A model generated the notes under the pieces. It was not told where the DNA came from. It made no database searches and saw only the letters and a program-made list of their open reading frames with translations. This document shows positions 32,756-41,282 of a stretch of DNA of 64,000 nt, piece by piece. Each line of letters opens with the position of its first letter. Positions within the stretch are counted from its first letter, which is position 1. Made by a program: the position numbers and the translations under genes. The stretch lies in the NCBI GenBank assembly GCA_024697595.1, contig JAILFK010000032.1, positions 34,860-98,859 of the forward strand, written 5' to 3'. Origin of the DNA: Lachnospiraceae bacterium (GTDB lineage: Bacteria; Bacillota; Clostridia; Lachnospirales; Lachnospiraceae).

Positions 32756-35700
32756 TTATGCGGTCTTTTCTTCAACTAAAAGCCCGTTTGCTTTTGCATA
32801 GGTTTCGGCTTTTTTTACATCAGCCGAAGTGTAGTCTGATTTGTGAGCCAGAATATCTAGCATCTTCCAATCTTCCCACTCTTGTTTTTCAGCATCACGG
32901 AGTAATTTCCTTTCAGCTGCATCAGCTTCGCATATTTGTTTCATTTCTTCTCGATCAAGACCTTCTGGAAGTATTTCATCCCAGAAATTATTGATTAAGA
33001 AGCTTCGATAACCATAATTTCCTTTTCCGTATGTTCCCACAAGGAAAAGTTCATCTCTGGCTCTTGTTGCAGCCACGAAAAGTAATCTTCGATTTTCCTC
33101 TCGTGTCTCAATGTTGGAACAAGATTGAGTCCAGAAATTATCAATAGAAGTAATTACAACCTTCCACTCTAATCCTTTGGATGAATGACAAGTTGTTACT
33201 TGCACTCCTTTATAATTTCCTTCTCTTTTGCCCTCTTCGTCAGCACCGTATTCTTCATAGTCGAGGATATACTTTGTCATATCCGAAAATGATTCCTTAG
33301 TCTTTACCTTATCTATGAATGATAAGTATAATTCGTCATCATCAGCTATAGTTTCTAACATTTTTATAAAGAATCCAGCTTTAACTTTACCTTTCATTGT
33401 TCTGATACGGTCTAAGTCTTTGCTTATTGCATCAATAGCTCTTTGTAAAAATGCATGTGGTGCTTCTATTAAACCACCCTTTCGAATGGCATTTGCGTAG
33501 ATCAAGATGTCATCTGTATCTGTTTCATCTAAAATTGCATGTGTTAATGCAATGCTTGCAATGATTCTGGGATTCTCCAACATCTTTTCTCTATATAATG
33601 TAGTAGATGGAATTCCGGCCTCGTTAAGACTATTTGTTATTTTTTCAAGTGTGGATTTAGTCCACGCTAAAATACAAATATCCTCTGGTTCATAACCCTC
33701 AGTTAACTTTTCTTTTACAACTTCTACTATCTTTTCAAATTCCTTATCCTGTGAGGCACATGGATAAGCATTGACAGCTTTGCCAATACTTCCTCTAAAT
33801 GAGTTCATTGGTTTAGAGACTCTAACTGTATTCTTTGCAATTAAGTTGTTCGCAAAGTCACATATCTCTTTGCTGCTTCGATAGTTAAATGGTAAAAAGA
33901 TTGTTTCAACTGCTCCTCTACCTAATATTTCTTCCGTCTTTAACAGAAGTTCTGGGCTACATCCATTTATGGATGCATAAATAGCCTGGTCATCATCTCC
34001 AACCAGTGTTAATTCTTTGAAATCCATACAGTCAATAAAAGATTGTAGTAATTCAATATTGATTGGATTTGTGTCCTGAGCTTCATCAACTAAGATATGC
34101 TCATAGCCAAACTGCTCAAAATAATCTGGTTCCCTATGTAGAAGCTGTTCAACCAAATAATCTTGATCTGAAAATTCCAATAATGCATTTTCCATAAAAC
34201 TTTGACAATAAATATCATAAAGCTTCATGAGTTCGGTTAGTTGATTTAAACTGAAATAATCATATCTTGCATCGCGTAACGCTTCATATAATTGCTTTTC
34301 ATCGCCAGCTCCAAAATTATTTCTTTTCATAACTTCGAAAACTTTGGCAACCTTCTTTAGTGAACCTGCAACCCATCCATAGCTTTTTAAACGAGTGTAG
34401 TCTAAAAATGGTAATGGGTTCTTGTAGATAATATCTTTTATGATGGAACCTTTTTCTGTAGCATCTGCTATATATGGCTCCTTGTTAAATCCAAATTTTT
34501 CAAATTCAGATTTTATGATATTATCTTTGAAAGCATTAAATGTTGAAATGTTTACCTTATTTACATCAACATCTACGCCCATATCATCGAGAACAAGAGC
34601 AAGTCTTGCTCTAAATTCATCTACAGCTGCGTTTGTAAATGAAAAGACTAAAATCTTTTCAGGTGCCACACCTTTTTCTAGTAAAACTGCAACATGGTAT
34701 ACCATAACTGCGGTCTTTCCAGAGCCTGCAGGTGCAATTACTCTGTAGATTCCTTCTTCAATTTCAATTACCTCTTGCTGTTCATTGTTAAATTTAACAT
34801 TTGACAATTTCTTCTCAGAAGCAACTTCATTTGATGTCATTGGTGGTTTCGTGAATTTACACAAAGCTCTTCTTTTGCAATACAAGCAATCTGTAGCGCT
34901 GCACTCCTCTACTTTTTTCCCAGTGAAGTATAGCTCGATTGCTTTTTTAAATCGTCTATCCATTAAATCTGGTCCAGAAGCTTTTGGATCATATTCATAT
35001 GCTAATGAAACAACTGTATTGCTTTTTTGAGTTCCATCATTATAGATAGGCTCAAATTTTGCATCACTGTCCTTCCCACTCACCATACGATAGATGGTAG
35101 ACTTTAATACAACTTTTTCATCACCAGCTAATCTTGCTTTAGCATATTGAAGCATTAAGTATAGCTCTAATGCTTCAAAGTCACCTTTATCAGCTTGTGA
35201 CTGTGTAAACTCTGATTTAGAGTTATTGAACTTAATTTTTGCTACATTAAGTTCAATTAAAGAATTTCCATCTTTATCTTTAACCTTTCTTACTGCAAGA
35301 AAGCTTGGCTTAACTCTAATTAAGAGTTCTTTTTCGTGTCCATAAAAAGAAACTTTTTTCTCTTCGGGACATATAAAATTCCCATCTTGATCCTGGTCTA
35401 AACCAACCCAAGGAATTTCTTTTATATCGTTTTCATAATTTAGAAAACGAACAATTTGACTTCCCATTGCTTTGCAGACCTGTAAACATTGGGTAATTGA
35501 CTCATATGCTGAATCTTTTTTTATTTGATTCATAATATCAAGTCTTATAGCTTGAACCGACATTGGTATAATGCCTTTCCATGCTTTTCTTAAGGAATTT
35601 ATTCCATACATTGCATCTTTTGTATGGATTTCCTTTCTTCCACTGGTTTTAAAATCAAACTTGCGATTACGCTCACAAAGCGCTGATCCTTTTTTGATTT

Positions 35701-35770
35701 CATACCAGTCTCTTACTGGCACCTCTGTAGTTATTTTTGGGGCTGTCCCTGTTTCTGTAATGTTTGCCAT
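32756..35770 (-). CDS. UvrD/Rep-family helicase with N-terminal nuclease-like domain
   Basis: 1004 aa from ATG 35770 (GGAGGAAAGAAT); a longer frame reads back through the leader. Residues ~1-330 look like a RecB/Cas4-type PD-(D/E)XK domain: an IELNVAKIKF strand, LELYLMLQYAKAR (QhxxY-like) and a Cys cluster CSATDCLYCKRRALC (C-x4-C-x2-C-x5-C) suited to Fe-S binding. SF1 helicase motifs follow: APAGSGKT (~345), ILVDEAQDTN, LVGDDDQAIYASINGC, FLPFNYRSS, VTTCHSSKGLEWK and FVAATRARDE. It likely unwinds and trims DNA ends; nuclease activity is inferred and may be degenerate. Confidence 0.88.
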   Translation of the reverse strand: MANITETGTAPKITTEVPVRDWYEIKKGSALCERNRKFDFKTSGRKEIHTKDAMYGINSLRKAWKGIIPMSVQAIRLDIMNQIKKDSAYESITQCLQVCKAMGSQIVRFLNYENDIKEIPWVGLDQDQDGNFICPEEKKVSFYGHEKELLIRVKPSFLAVRKVKDKDGNSLIELNVAKIKFNNSKSEFTQSQADKGDFEALELYLMLQYAKARLAGDEKVVLKSTIYRMVSGKDSDAKFEPIYNDGTQKSNTVVSLAYEYDPKASGPDLMDRRFKKAIELYFTGKKVEECSATDCLYCKRRALCKFTKPPMTSNEVASEKKLSNVKFNNEQQEVIEIEEGIYRVIAPAGSGKTAVMVYHVAVLLEKGVAPEKILVFSFTNAAVDEFRARLALVLDDMGVDVDVNKVNISTFNAFKDNIIKSEFEKFGFNKEPYIADATEKGSIIKDIIYKNPLPFLDYTRLKSYGWVAGSLKKVAKVFEVMKRNNFGAGDEKQLYEALRDARYDYFSLNQLTELMKLYDIYCQSFMENALLEFSDQDYLVEQLLHREPDYFEQFGYEHILVDEAQDTNPINIELLQSFIDCMDFKELTLVGDDDQAIYASINGCSPELLLKTEEILGRGAVETIFLPFNYRSSKEICDFANNLIAKNTVRVSKPMNSFRGSIGKAVNAYPCASQDKEFEKIVEVVKEKLTEGYEPEDICILAWTKSTLEKITNSLNEAGIPSTTLYREKMLENPRIIASIALTHAILDETDTDDILIYANAIRKGGLIEAPHAFLQRAIDAISKDLDRIRTMKGKVKAGFFIKMLETIADDDELYLSFIDKVKTKESFSDMTKYILDYEEYGADEEGKREGNYKGVQVTTCHSSKGLEWKVVITSIDNFWTQSCSNIETREENRRLLFVAATRARDELFLVGTYGKGNYGYRSFLINNFWDEILPEGLDREEMKQICEADAAERKLLRDAEKQEWEDWKMLDILAHKSDYTSADVKKAETYAKANGLLVEEKTA

Positions 35771-35800
35771 ATTCTTTCCTCCTTCTTGGCTAAAACAAAA

Positions 35801-35871
35801 AGCCGCCAAGAAAGCATAAAAATAACCAGACAAATAATTGTCTGGTTACTTAAAATGCCTTCTCAACGGCT
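35801..35871 (-). promoter_or_regulatory. Class B leader hairpin, copy 4
   Basis: Same as copy 3 in the basal stem (all 16 positions pair) with apical loop TTA. Followed by TTTTTGTTTT and GAAGGAGGAAAGA. Confidence 0.8.
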
Positions 35872-35897
35872 AGTTAACTATTACTTAATACCCTTAT

Positions 35898-35926
35898 AGT
35901 ATAGTGGTATTTCGTATTATTGTCAA
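35898..35926 (-). promoter_or_regulatory. Sigma-A promoter, class B
   Basis: TTGACA, 17-bp spacer with ATAATACGA, TATACT. Nearly identical to 13256-13284. Directly abuts the stop codon of the PP-loop gene. Confidence 0.8.
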
Positions 35927-36706
35927 CTATAAATCAAATATAGTTAGCTGTTTATAGTTTTGTTCGTTTTCTAAAATTAAAGTCCATTTTGTATCTACTC
36001 GATTTCGGATCACTTCTGAACCTTTGTCTTTAAACAACCATTTCTTGCCTTTGGAAGCGACCATATTTTCAGTATCTTTAATATACTTAAATAAGGCTTC
36101 ATATTCCTCTGGTTCTGATTGCTTTAGATACGCCATTTCCTTCATAGTCAAAAACGGACATCTTTTACAACCCATTCTATCCAGATTGTCATAATATCCT
36201 TCAAAAATTGATTGCTTTCTAGCCCAATAAAGAATTGTGCTTTCTTCTATTCCTTCTTCGGCTAGTGGATAGCAAACATCTTGATTCTCCCAATCGCCTA
36301 TTTCATACTTAAAACGCTTCTTTTCGTCAGCGCAAAGTCCTATATAAGCTACAGGTCTACAATTTTGACTTGCTATCCATTCATTAAGTTGCTTCTTGCA
36401 ATCAAGTTTATAGTCCGAATTACACCATCTTGCATGAGCATTTGGAAATCCGTATTTCTCATACAGATCTTCCCAACTCTTTCTTGGTTTAATTCTTACA
36501 AATGGAATACCTGCTTCTTTGCAGCGCCTTTCCATTTCATTGATTACATTTTTCGCAACTTGCCACTCAATTTCTAAGTCAAAATTCACGACTAGATCAA
36601 GTGGATATTTGTCTTGGTTTGATAGAATCAATCCAAGCATAAACAAACTATCTTTTCCTCCCGACACACTTGCATAATGTATCGGTCTTAATTTTACTTC
36701 GTTCAA
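35927..36706 (-). CDS. PAPS-reductase-like PP-loop enzyme
   Basis: 259 aa with the ATP-pyrophosphatase PP-loop SVSGGKDS (residues 14-20), then HARWCNSDYKLDCKKQLNEW, GLCADE and GCKRCPFLTMKEM, typical of the plasmid/phage phosphoadenosine phosphosulfate reductase family. The last seven residues QLTIFDL fit a clamp-binding motif. An in-frame stop lies four codons above, so translation starts at TTG 36706 with a poor Shine-Dalgarno just after a CCACAC/GTGTGG hairpin. Members activate small molecules by adenylation; the substrate is unknown, and DNA modification (as for DndC) is only one option. Confidence 0.85.
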   Translation of the reverse strand: MNEVKLRPIHYASVSGGKDSLFMLGLILSNQDKYPLDLVVNFDLEIEWQVAKNVINEMERRCKEAGIPFVRIKPRKSWEDLYEKYGFPNAHARWCNSDYKLDCKKQLNEWIASQNCRPVAYIGLCADEKKRFKYEIGDWENQDVCYPLAEEGIEESTILYWARKQSIFEGYYDNLDRMGCKRCPFLTMKEMAYLKQSEPEEYEALFKYIKDTENMVASKGKKWLFKDKGSEVIRNRVDTKWTLILENEQNYKQLTIFDL

Positions 36707-36719
36707 CGCACCACACTAC

Positions 36720-37010
36720 GAAATCCGTGTGTGGAAATATAATCACCGAGCGTTTTTTAGCTTACTTTAATGCCCAGTATTGGAGTTACCCAATACTTTT
36801 GTTTCTCCTCAGGCAACTCACTTTATTATATTTTATGCTGATCTCTTTTTTACTTTAGCCTCACAGCAACCCTGTCTACAGGGATTTGCGTTATTCCTTT
36901 CTTTTTACATTCATAATAATTACCTCTTAATTGTAAGCACTAGCATAGAAATGCCAAAAAGTTTCAACATAAAAATGTAGAAATATTTGTATCTTCTATG
37001 CTAGGCTCTT
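36720..37010 (-). promoter_or_regulatory. Structured ~300-nt gap before the PP-loop gene
   Basis: In minus sense: an 11-bp long-range stem CTAGCATAGAA/TTCTATGCTAG (37004-36940), AAGAGG and a 7-codon open frame (36914-36891), a CCCTGT/ACAGGG hairpin, a GTATTGG/CCAATAC hairpin, and finally CCACAC..GTGTGG just before the TTG start. There is no terminator and no clear internal promoter. The layout is leader-like. Confidence 0.5.
36891..36914 (-). CDS. Possible 7-aa leader peptide
   Basis: MNVKRKE follows AAGAGG by 6 nt and is followed by stacked hairpins upstream of the PP-loop gene. Its good Shine-Dalgarno and position after a long stem suggest a translated leader peptide; this is not proven. 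Confidence 0.35.
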   Translation of the reverse strand: MNVKRKE

Positions 37011-37023
37011 CTTTTTATGCTAA

Positions 37024-37413
37024 TTACACATCTACTGCAATCCGATGATAGCAGCAAGGCATGTTATTTCGCATAAAAAATTTAACACCTGTTGTAAAAG
37101 CTTGACCTGTGCAATCATGCTGTGAAGGATAGGCTATTAGCCTATAATTATCTTCAAAGTCTTTTTTTGCATCGTCTATAGTCATGCCAGGAAATTGAAT
37201 TAGTACAATATAATAATCTGGATCATCACTATAGACAAGCCTTTCATTTGATGTGTGGTTTACATACTTTCTTACCTCTCGCTTCTTTTCATTCAAGAGA
37301 TTATTTATTGCATTTAACTGTTCTCTATTTATTCTATTGTTCTTTTTTATTTGCTCGAACAACCTGATTGTGCAATATGCATTTCGAGCCTCTTCCTTAT
37401 TATTAATTCTCAT
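37024..37413 (-). CDS. Hypothetical protein (129 aa)
   Basis: Start at ATG 37413 after AAGGAAAATACATT; a longer open frame from 37503 lacks a Shine-Dalgarno. Helical basic N-terminal half (EARNAYCTIRLFEQIKK..) and an alpha/beta C-terminal half with a short Cys/His set (HDCTG, CCYHR). Overlaps the end of the 74-aa gene (ATGA type). Confidence 0.65.
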   Translation of the reverse strand: MRINNKEEARNAYCTIRLFEQIKKNNRINREQLNAINNLLNEKKREVRKYVNHTSNERLVYSDDPDYYIVLIQFPGMTIDDAKKDFEDNYRLIAYPSQHDCTGQAFTTGVKFFMRNNMPCCYHRIAVDV

Positions 37414-37634
37414 AATGTATTTTCCTTTCTTGCAATTTCTATTTCTTTTAAAACTGCTAATACTAATTGCTTTTGGTTGATGACATCGGCATACTTTACG
37501 CAAAGCTGTCCTCCAACTTCTAGCATTGAATCCCAGTATTCCTGTTCGTTCTTTTCTGTTACAGAAATACTTAATGCATTGTTATATAAAATCTTTAAAT
37601 CTTCTAACAATGCTGTAACCCTATTGTTCTCCAT
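37410..37634 (-). CDS. Hypothetical protein (74 aa)
   Basis: Helical acidic protein (RVTALLEDLKILYNNAL..), second gene after the class B promoter at 38012. It overlaps the next start by 4 nt. Unknown. Confidence 0.62.
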   Translation of the reverse strand: MENNRVTALLEDLKILYNNALSISVTEKNEQEYWDSMLEVGGQLCVKYADVINQKQLVLAVLKEIEIARKENTL

Positions 37635-37637
37635 AGT

Positions 37638-37883
37638 CTACGCTCCTTTCTTTTCAAAGTATATAAATTGATCCATCATACTTTCTGGAACTCTTCCTCT
37701 CTTTTCTGAAATTGCTCCTTCGAGTGCTTTTTGCTGCTTCATTTCCTGCAGCATTATTTCTCTCTTTTCAGCATCGCTTATTGGTTGATATAGATTATCG
37801 CCGATATAATCTTTTAATTCCGGCTCGACTATGAAGCCCTTTTTTGGTTTTATAAACAAACCATTTAAACATTTCTCTGCCAT
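37638..37883 (-). CDS. Hypothetical protein (81 aa)
   Basis: First gene after class B leader copy 5. ATG 37883 follows AAGGAGGAAAAGG. Acidic N-terminal strand segment and a helical, Lys/Gln-rich middle (EKREIMLQEMKQQKALEG). Unknown. Confidence 0.65.
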   Translation of the reverse strand: MAEKCLNGLFIKPKKGFIVEPELKDYIGDNLYQPISDAEKREIMLQEMKQQKALEGAISEKRGRVPESMMDQFIYFEKKGA

Positions 37884-37916
37884 GTTCCTTTTCCTCCTTT
37901 TCTTGGCAAAACAAAA

Positions 37917-37985
37917 GCCGCCGAAAAGGCATAAAAATAACCAGACAATTATTTGTCTGGTTACTTAAATGCCTTCTCAACGGCT
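37917..37985 (-). promoter_or_regulatory. Class B leader hairpin, copy 5
   Basis: Same basal and apical sequence as copy 2. Followed by TTTTGTTTTGCC and AAGGAGGAAAAGG. Confidence 0.8.
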
Positions 37986-38011
37986 AGTTAACTATTACTT
38001 AATACTCTTTC

Positions 38012-38040
38012 AGTATAATAACTATTATTAGCCTTGTCAA
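38012..38040 (-). promoter_or_regulatory. Sigma-A promoter, class B variant
   Basis: TTGACA, 17-bp spacer, TATACT. Unlike the other class B promoters the spacer lacks TACGA. Confidence 0.75.
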
Positions 38041-38088
38041 GATAGTTTGTAAGACTCTTTTGCTGTTCCATCAATATAGTCTTGTAAC

Positions 38089-38301
38089 TTATTTTCTTAT
38101 TTCAATATGCCCAATCATTTTAGGACTTAATGCAACATAACATATAACTGCACCTCCCGAACATTGTGATTGATATAAAAAATAATCATTCAATGGTTCA
38201 TTTGGGCGATAAACAAGTTCTCCACTTTGAGGACGCAACTTATGCCTAAAATATACCGTCACATTTTTGCCGACATACTTTTTCAACTTTGATTTGTTCA
38301 T
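38089..38301 (-). CDS. Hypothetical basic protein (70 aa)
   Basis: ATG 38301 overlaps the end of the 72-aa gene; the Shine-Dalgarno is weak (TTAGAAGA). Lys/Arg-rich N-terminus (MNKSKLKKYVGKNVTVYFRHK) and a beta-rich rest, SH3-like in look. Last gene of the phage-type operon before leader copy 5. Unknown. Confidence 0.6.
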   Translation of the reverse strand: MNKSKLKKYVGKNVTVYFRHKLRPQSGELVYRPNEPLNDYFLYQSQCSGGAVICYVALSPKMIGHIEIRK

Positions 38302-38516
38302 TCTTCTAACACCCCACAATCTCTTAATGCTTGATTGTAACCCTCTGCATAGTCATTCTCTCTGTAATCGCAAGGAACTAATACAGGTTGTTCTTCGGGT
38401 GCTTGCTTAATATTCGTAGTCGTACCGAGTAAATAAGGTGTAACATTTCCATTGCAACCAATAAACTCACAACTTACAGGTTTTTCATCAGTGTCAATCA
38501 CTGCTATATACTTCAT
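38298..38516 (-). CDS. Hypothetical protein (72 aa)
   Basis: ATG 38516 follows GGAGAGTGATGACA, overlapping the 3' end of the DUF551-like gene. A beta-rich first half and an acidic aromatic second half (DYRENDYAEGYNQAL). Unknown. Confidence 0.6.
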   Translation of the reverse strand: MKYIAVIDTDEKPVSCEFIGCNGNVTPYLLGTTTNIKQAPEEQPVLVPCDYRENDYAEGYNQALRDCGVLEE

Positions 38517-39063
38517 TGTCATCACTCTCCTTATCTGCCTTGTATGGTTTTGGTTTTGGCATCCAGGCTACAACTTCATCATTATCAAGCACTTTTTTAG
38601 AAATATTCTTATCCGTCCAATAATTTTCGGGTTTACGATAAGACATTTCGCATACTGCGTAACCGCCACCATATACCTTAAATGTAATAAGATACCACCC
38701 TGTTTTCTTAGGTAATCCCTCACTAACAGGAGTCCATTCTTGTGTAGGTGTTACAGATAGTTCTTGCTTTATCAATTTTTCCACTTGCACAAAGCCTTCC
38801 GCCATATTGTCAGGTGCTACCTTAATCTTTTCTTTGTAATAATCATCGAGTTTACCAAGTAGACTACTTCGGCTTATTGCATCTTCGCAAGGCTTTTGTT
38901 CTAGGATTTTGGATATTTCTTCGAGATTTTCAATAATCTCTCCCATATTTCCAACATCGTATTGTGTAGGACAATTTTCATCACAACATTTACCACTCAC
39001 TTTGCATTTCATACAAGTGATTAAATGTTTTAGTTTATCCTTCATTTCTTCTCTTGTATTCAT
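38494..39063 (-). CDS. Phage-type protein with C-terminal DUF551-like domain
   Basis: 189 aa. N-terminal helix with CMKCKVSGKCCDENCP, possibly metal binding, then the phage motif CEDAISRSSLLGKLDDYY. The C-terminus, EWTPVSEGLPKKTGWYLITFK ... VVAWMPKPKPYK, matches the DUF551 pattern seen in many phage genomes. Function unknown; it marks phage/plasmid gene exchange. Start after GGAGGAAAAAGA. Confidence 0.75.
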   Translation of the reverse strand: MNTREEMKDKLKHLITCMKCKVSGKCCDENCPTQYDVGNMGEIIENLEEISKILEQKPCEDAISRSSLLGKLDDYYKEKIKVAPDNMAEGFVQVEKLIKQELSVTPTQEWTPVSEGLPKKTGWYLITFKVYGGGYAVCEMSYRKPENYWTDKNISKKVLDNDEVVAWMPKPKPYKADKESDDNEVYSSD

Positions 39064-39092
39064 TCTTTTTCCTCCTGTATCTTATCTTGGGG

Positions 39093-39461
39093 TTATCCTA
39101 ATACAATTTCTTTAAACAGGGCATATTGTATAATCATATCTGCAACATCTGCATCAACATTACATGTATCAATACAGTCCCCACATGTTATTTCATATGG
39201 CGCATAAGGATTTTCCAAATACATTGTTAATCCCTGTATAAGCTTTTCTTTATTAAGCTCATATTCGTTTATGCCATTTATTGGTTCTATTAAATGTAGT
39301 ATTAGAGAACCATTTCTACTAATCTGCTCTGAGGCATATTCGCCCAGGTACTTTCCTACTGGTGTTACTTTATTACACCAATAATTTATTCCACCTTCAA
39401 ATGCTGTACAAACTATGTCGTCTATATCCTCATTTGAAATTTTATATGATTTTATTCTCAT
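39093..39461 (-). CDS. Hypothetical protein (122 aa)
   Basis: Acidic alpha/beta protein with FEGGINYWCNKVTPVGKYLGEYASEQISRNGSLILHLIEP, a pattern common in small phage/plasmid proteins, and a C-terminal Cys pair (CGDCIDTC). Starts after GGAGAGTGAAGA, just past the terminator-like hairpin of the DUF5688 gene. Confidence 0.65.
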   Translation of the reverse strand: MRIKSYKISNEDIDDIVCTAFEGGINYWCNKVTPVGKYLGEYASEQISRNGSLILHLIEPINGINEYELNKEKLIQGLTMYLENPYAPYEITCGDCIDTCNVDADVADMIIQYALFKEIVLG

Positions 39462-39492
39462 TCTTCACTCTCCATTTCTGTCTTGTTTCTAG

Positions 39493-39525
39493 AGAAAAAG
39501 TCTTGTATTTAAAATACAAGACTTC
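39493..39525 (-). terminator. Terminator after the DUF5688 gene
   Basis: A 13-bp stem (AAGTCTTGTATTT / AAATACAAGACTT) followed on the minus strand by TTTCTCT. The next genes have no clear promoter of their own, so partial read-through is likely. Confidence 0.75.
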
Positions 39526-39550
39526 CTTCTCTATATTATTTAGTTTTTTC

Positions 39551-40405
39551 TTATCTTGTAACAAGATAAGCCTGATCTGCCAGCTGCTCTTCTGGACGGA
39601 CTTTAGTAGAGTTAACTTCACGGACCATTCCGTTGAAGAACTCTAATGGAGAACCATCATATGGTACTGCCAGCACTTCGTGAATTGATGATGGAATCAT
39701 CAAAAATTCATTCTTTCCAAAGTGAGCGAATAAATTATCTAACACTGTCTGGTTTAAGATAACACCTGCCCCCTTGCACTTTGCCTTATTAGATACCACT
39801 AAAGGTTCGTTGCTTCCATGAACTTCTGGAAGTTCAAGAGAAGCCATTTCATCTTCTGGCAGCAGCTCTTTTATGACACCAAACAATGACTGAATTTCTG
39901 CATTTTCAGTATTGTTAGCATCTGCTCTCTCATAAGCTTCATCTTCGGTAATACCAGCACTAGCAAGCATTGCCTTTGAAACTCTAACGCTTCCTGTTTC
40001 GCCAGAACCAAGATCCATTGTTACAAGAAGGTATTCGTCAATTCCTTCAAATCTTGAAGGTCTGCGAACAAAATCTCCTGCTTCGCATGAACGCTCTACA
40101 GCTACCATAATGTTATCCAAAATGTAGTCTCTATCTGAGAGTAAATCTACATTAATATCTGGAGCCTTGTTCTCGTTATACAACTTTACTATTCGACCAA
40201 CTACATGATCAATATCTTCTTCATCAGCTTCAGCTTTCTCAATAATTTCATCAATATAAATTACTGGACGAACAGTGCTGTCTAATGAACCAATAGTAAT
40301 AGTGTTTAGTTCAATACCATTCTTAATTGTTGTTGTAAGGTCTGCTTCCAAACCCATTCCCTGTAACTTTGTTGCTACCTGTTCTCTTGTGATTGTTGTT
40401 GTCAT
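39551..40405 (-). CDS. DUF5688 family protein
   Basis: 284 aa. N-terminal ELNTITIGSLDSTVRPVIYIDEIIE and C-terminal FLMIPSSIHEVLAVPYDGSPLEFFNGMVREVNSTKV fit the DUF5688 family widespread in Lachnospiraceae mobile elements. The central GAGVILNQTVLDNLF is also typical. Its function is unknown to me. It is the third gene after leader copy 6, following the tandem-OB protein, and has its own upstream hairpin. Confidence 0.85.
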   Translation of the reverse strand: MTTTITREQVATKLQGMGLEADLTTTIKNGIELNTITIGSLDSTVRPVIYIDEIIEKAEADEEDIDHVVGRIVKLYNENKAPDINVDLLSDRDYILDNIMVAVERSCEAGDFVRRPSRFEGIDEYLLVTMDLGSGETGSVRVSKAMLASAGITEDEAYERADANNTENAEIQSLFGVIKELLPEDEMASLELPEVHGSNEPLVVSNKAKCKGAGVILNQTVLDNLFAHFGKNEFLMIPSSIHEVLAVPYDGSPLEFFNGMVREVNSTKVRPEEQLADQAYLVTR

Positions 40406-40429
40406 ATCTTTTTCCTCCTAAAAATGCAC

Positions 40430-40482
40430 TTCCCCCACCGACGGGGAAGTAGTTTAAAATAAATTCTTCCCATCGGTGTTGG
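40430..40482 (-). promoter_or_regulatory. Intra-operon hairpin ahead of the DUF5688 gene
   Basis: CACCGATGGGAAG pairs with CTTCCCCGTCGGTG (minus sense), immediately before TTAGGAGGAAAAAG. Similar in layout, not sequence, to those at 42158 and 43167. It is not followed by a U tract. Confidence 0.6.
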
Positions 40483-40529
40483 GTGGCTCTTTCGGAGCTA
40501 TTCAGTTGTAAAATTGAAGGCTAGTTGAG

Positions 40530-41282
40530 CTAGTTGAATGGCAAGTCACCTATGCCATTCGAAATTGCCTTCATAAAGTCTGGCGTATCATCGTCAGGCT
40601 CAAAACCATTTTCTGTACTTTCTTCAACATCATTTGTTGAATTAGTAGCTTTGTCTACGCTTCCAGCTATTCTATTTACTGAAAGCCGGATGGATTTTAT
40701 CTTCTTTCCATCCTTTGTCTCGTAATTGTCAGCAATTAACTCACCCTCTAAGTGCAACTCTGCTCCTTTCGGATAATCGACTAATCGCTTGGCAATTACT
40801 CCGTTTGCTGCTAATGGAAGCCACATATTCGTATTCTTCCACTCTCCATCTTCTTTTACTCTTGTCATTACTCCGATCGAACCATTAAGCCAACCGTTTT
40901 CCGACAATGTAAAATCAGAATATTTCTTTCCAATTACATATGTGCAATTGGTTGAATACAGGCGCTTTGCATTGTCTTTCTTTACAATGCTTACTGCTTT
41001 GGTGATATTGAGAAAATAAAATTCTCCCTTTTCTGATTTGCTTCGTGCAATTTCTGCATTTGCAATTAAAAAATCACCAACTGCAGCCTGATTTTTGAAG
41101 TAGTTTACAACTGCTTCATCAAATGACGAAAAATCAAACCAGTTTTCAATGGTTTTCCATTCGTCGTTTTTCTTGTATGACTTGCTTACGCAAAGACTTC
41201 CTTTTACGAAAGTCTTATCGTTTTTTGTCTTAGCAAATTCGAGTCTGCCGATGCGGCCAGAGATCGATGTAATTAATTTCAT
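40530..41282 (-). CDS. Tandem OB-fold SSB-like protein
   Basis: 250 aa with two OB-type domains. The first (residues ~1-105) reads ISGRIGRLEFAKTKN..FVKGSLCVSKSYKKN..WKTIENWFDF, and the second (~115-200) repeats the plan with GWLNGSIGVMTRVKEDGEWKNTNMWLP and GAELHLEGELIADNYETKDGKK. An acidic tail ends GDLPFN, the SSB tip that recruits repair proteins. It is therefore likely a two-domain ssDNA-binding protein distinct from ssb at 3444. It is translationally coupled (ATGA) to the 75-aa gene. Confidence 0.8.
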   Translation of the reverse strand: MKLITSISGRIGRLEFAKTKNDKTFVKGSLCVSKSYKKNDEWKTIENWFDFSSFDEAVVNYFKNQAAVGDFLIANAEIARSKSEKGEFYFLNITKAVSIVKKDNAKRLYSTNCTYVIGKKYSDFTLSENGWLNGSIGVMTRVKEDGEWKNTNMWLPLAANGVIAKRLVDYPKGAELHLEGELIADNYETKDGKKIKSIRLSVNRIAGSVDKATNSTNDVEESTENGFEPDDDTPDFMKAISNGIGDLPFN

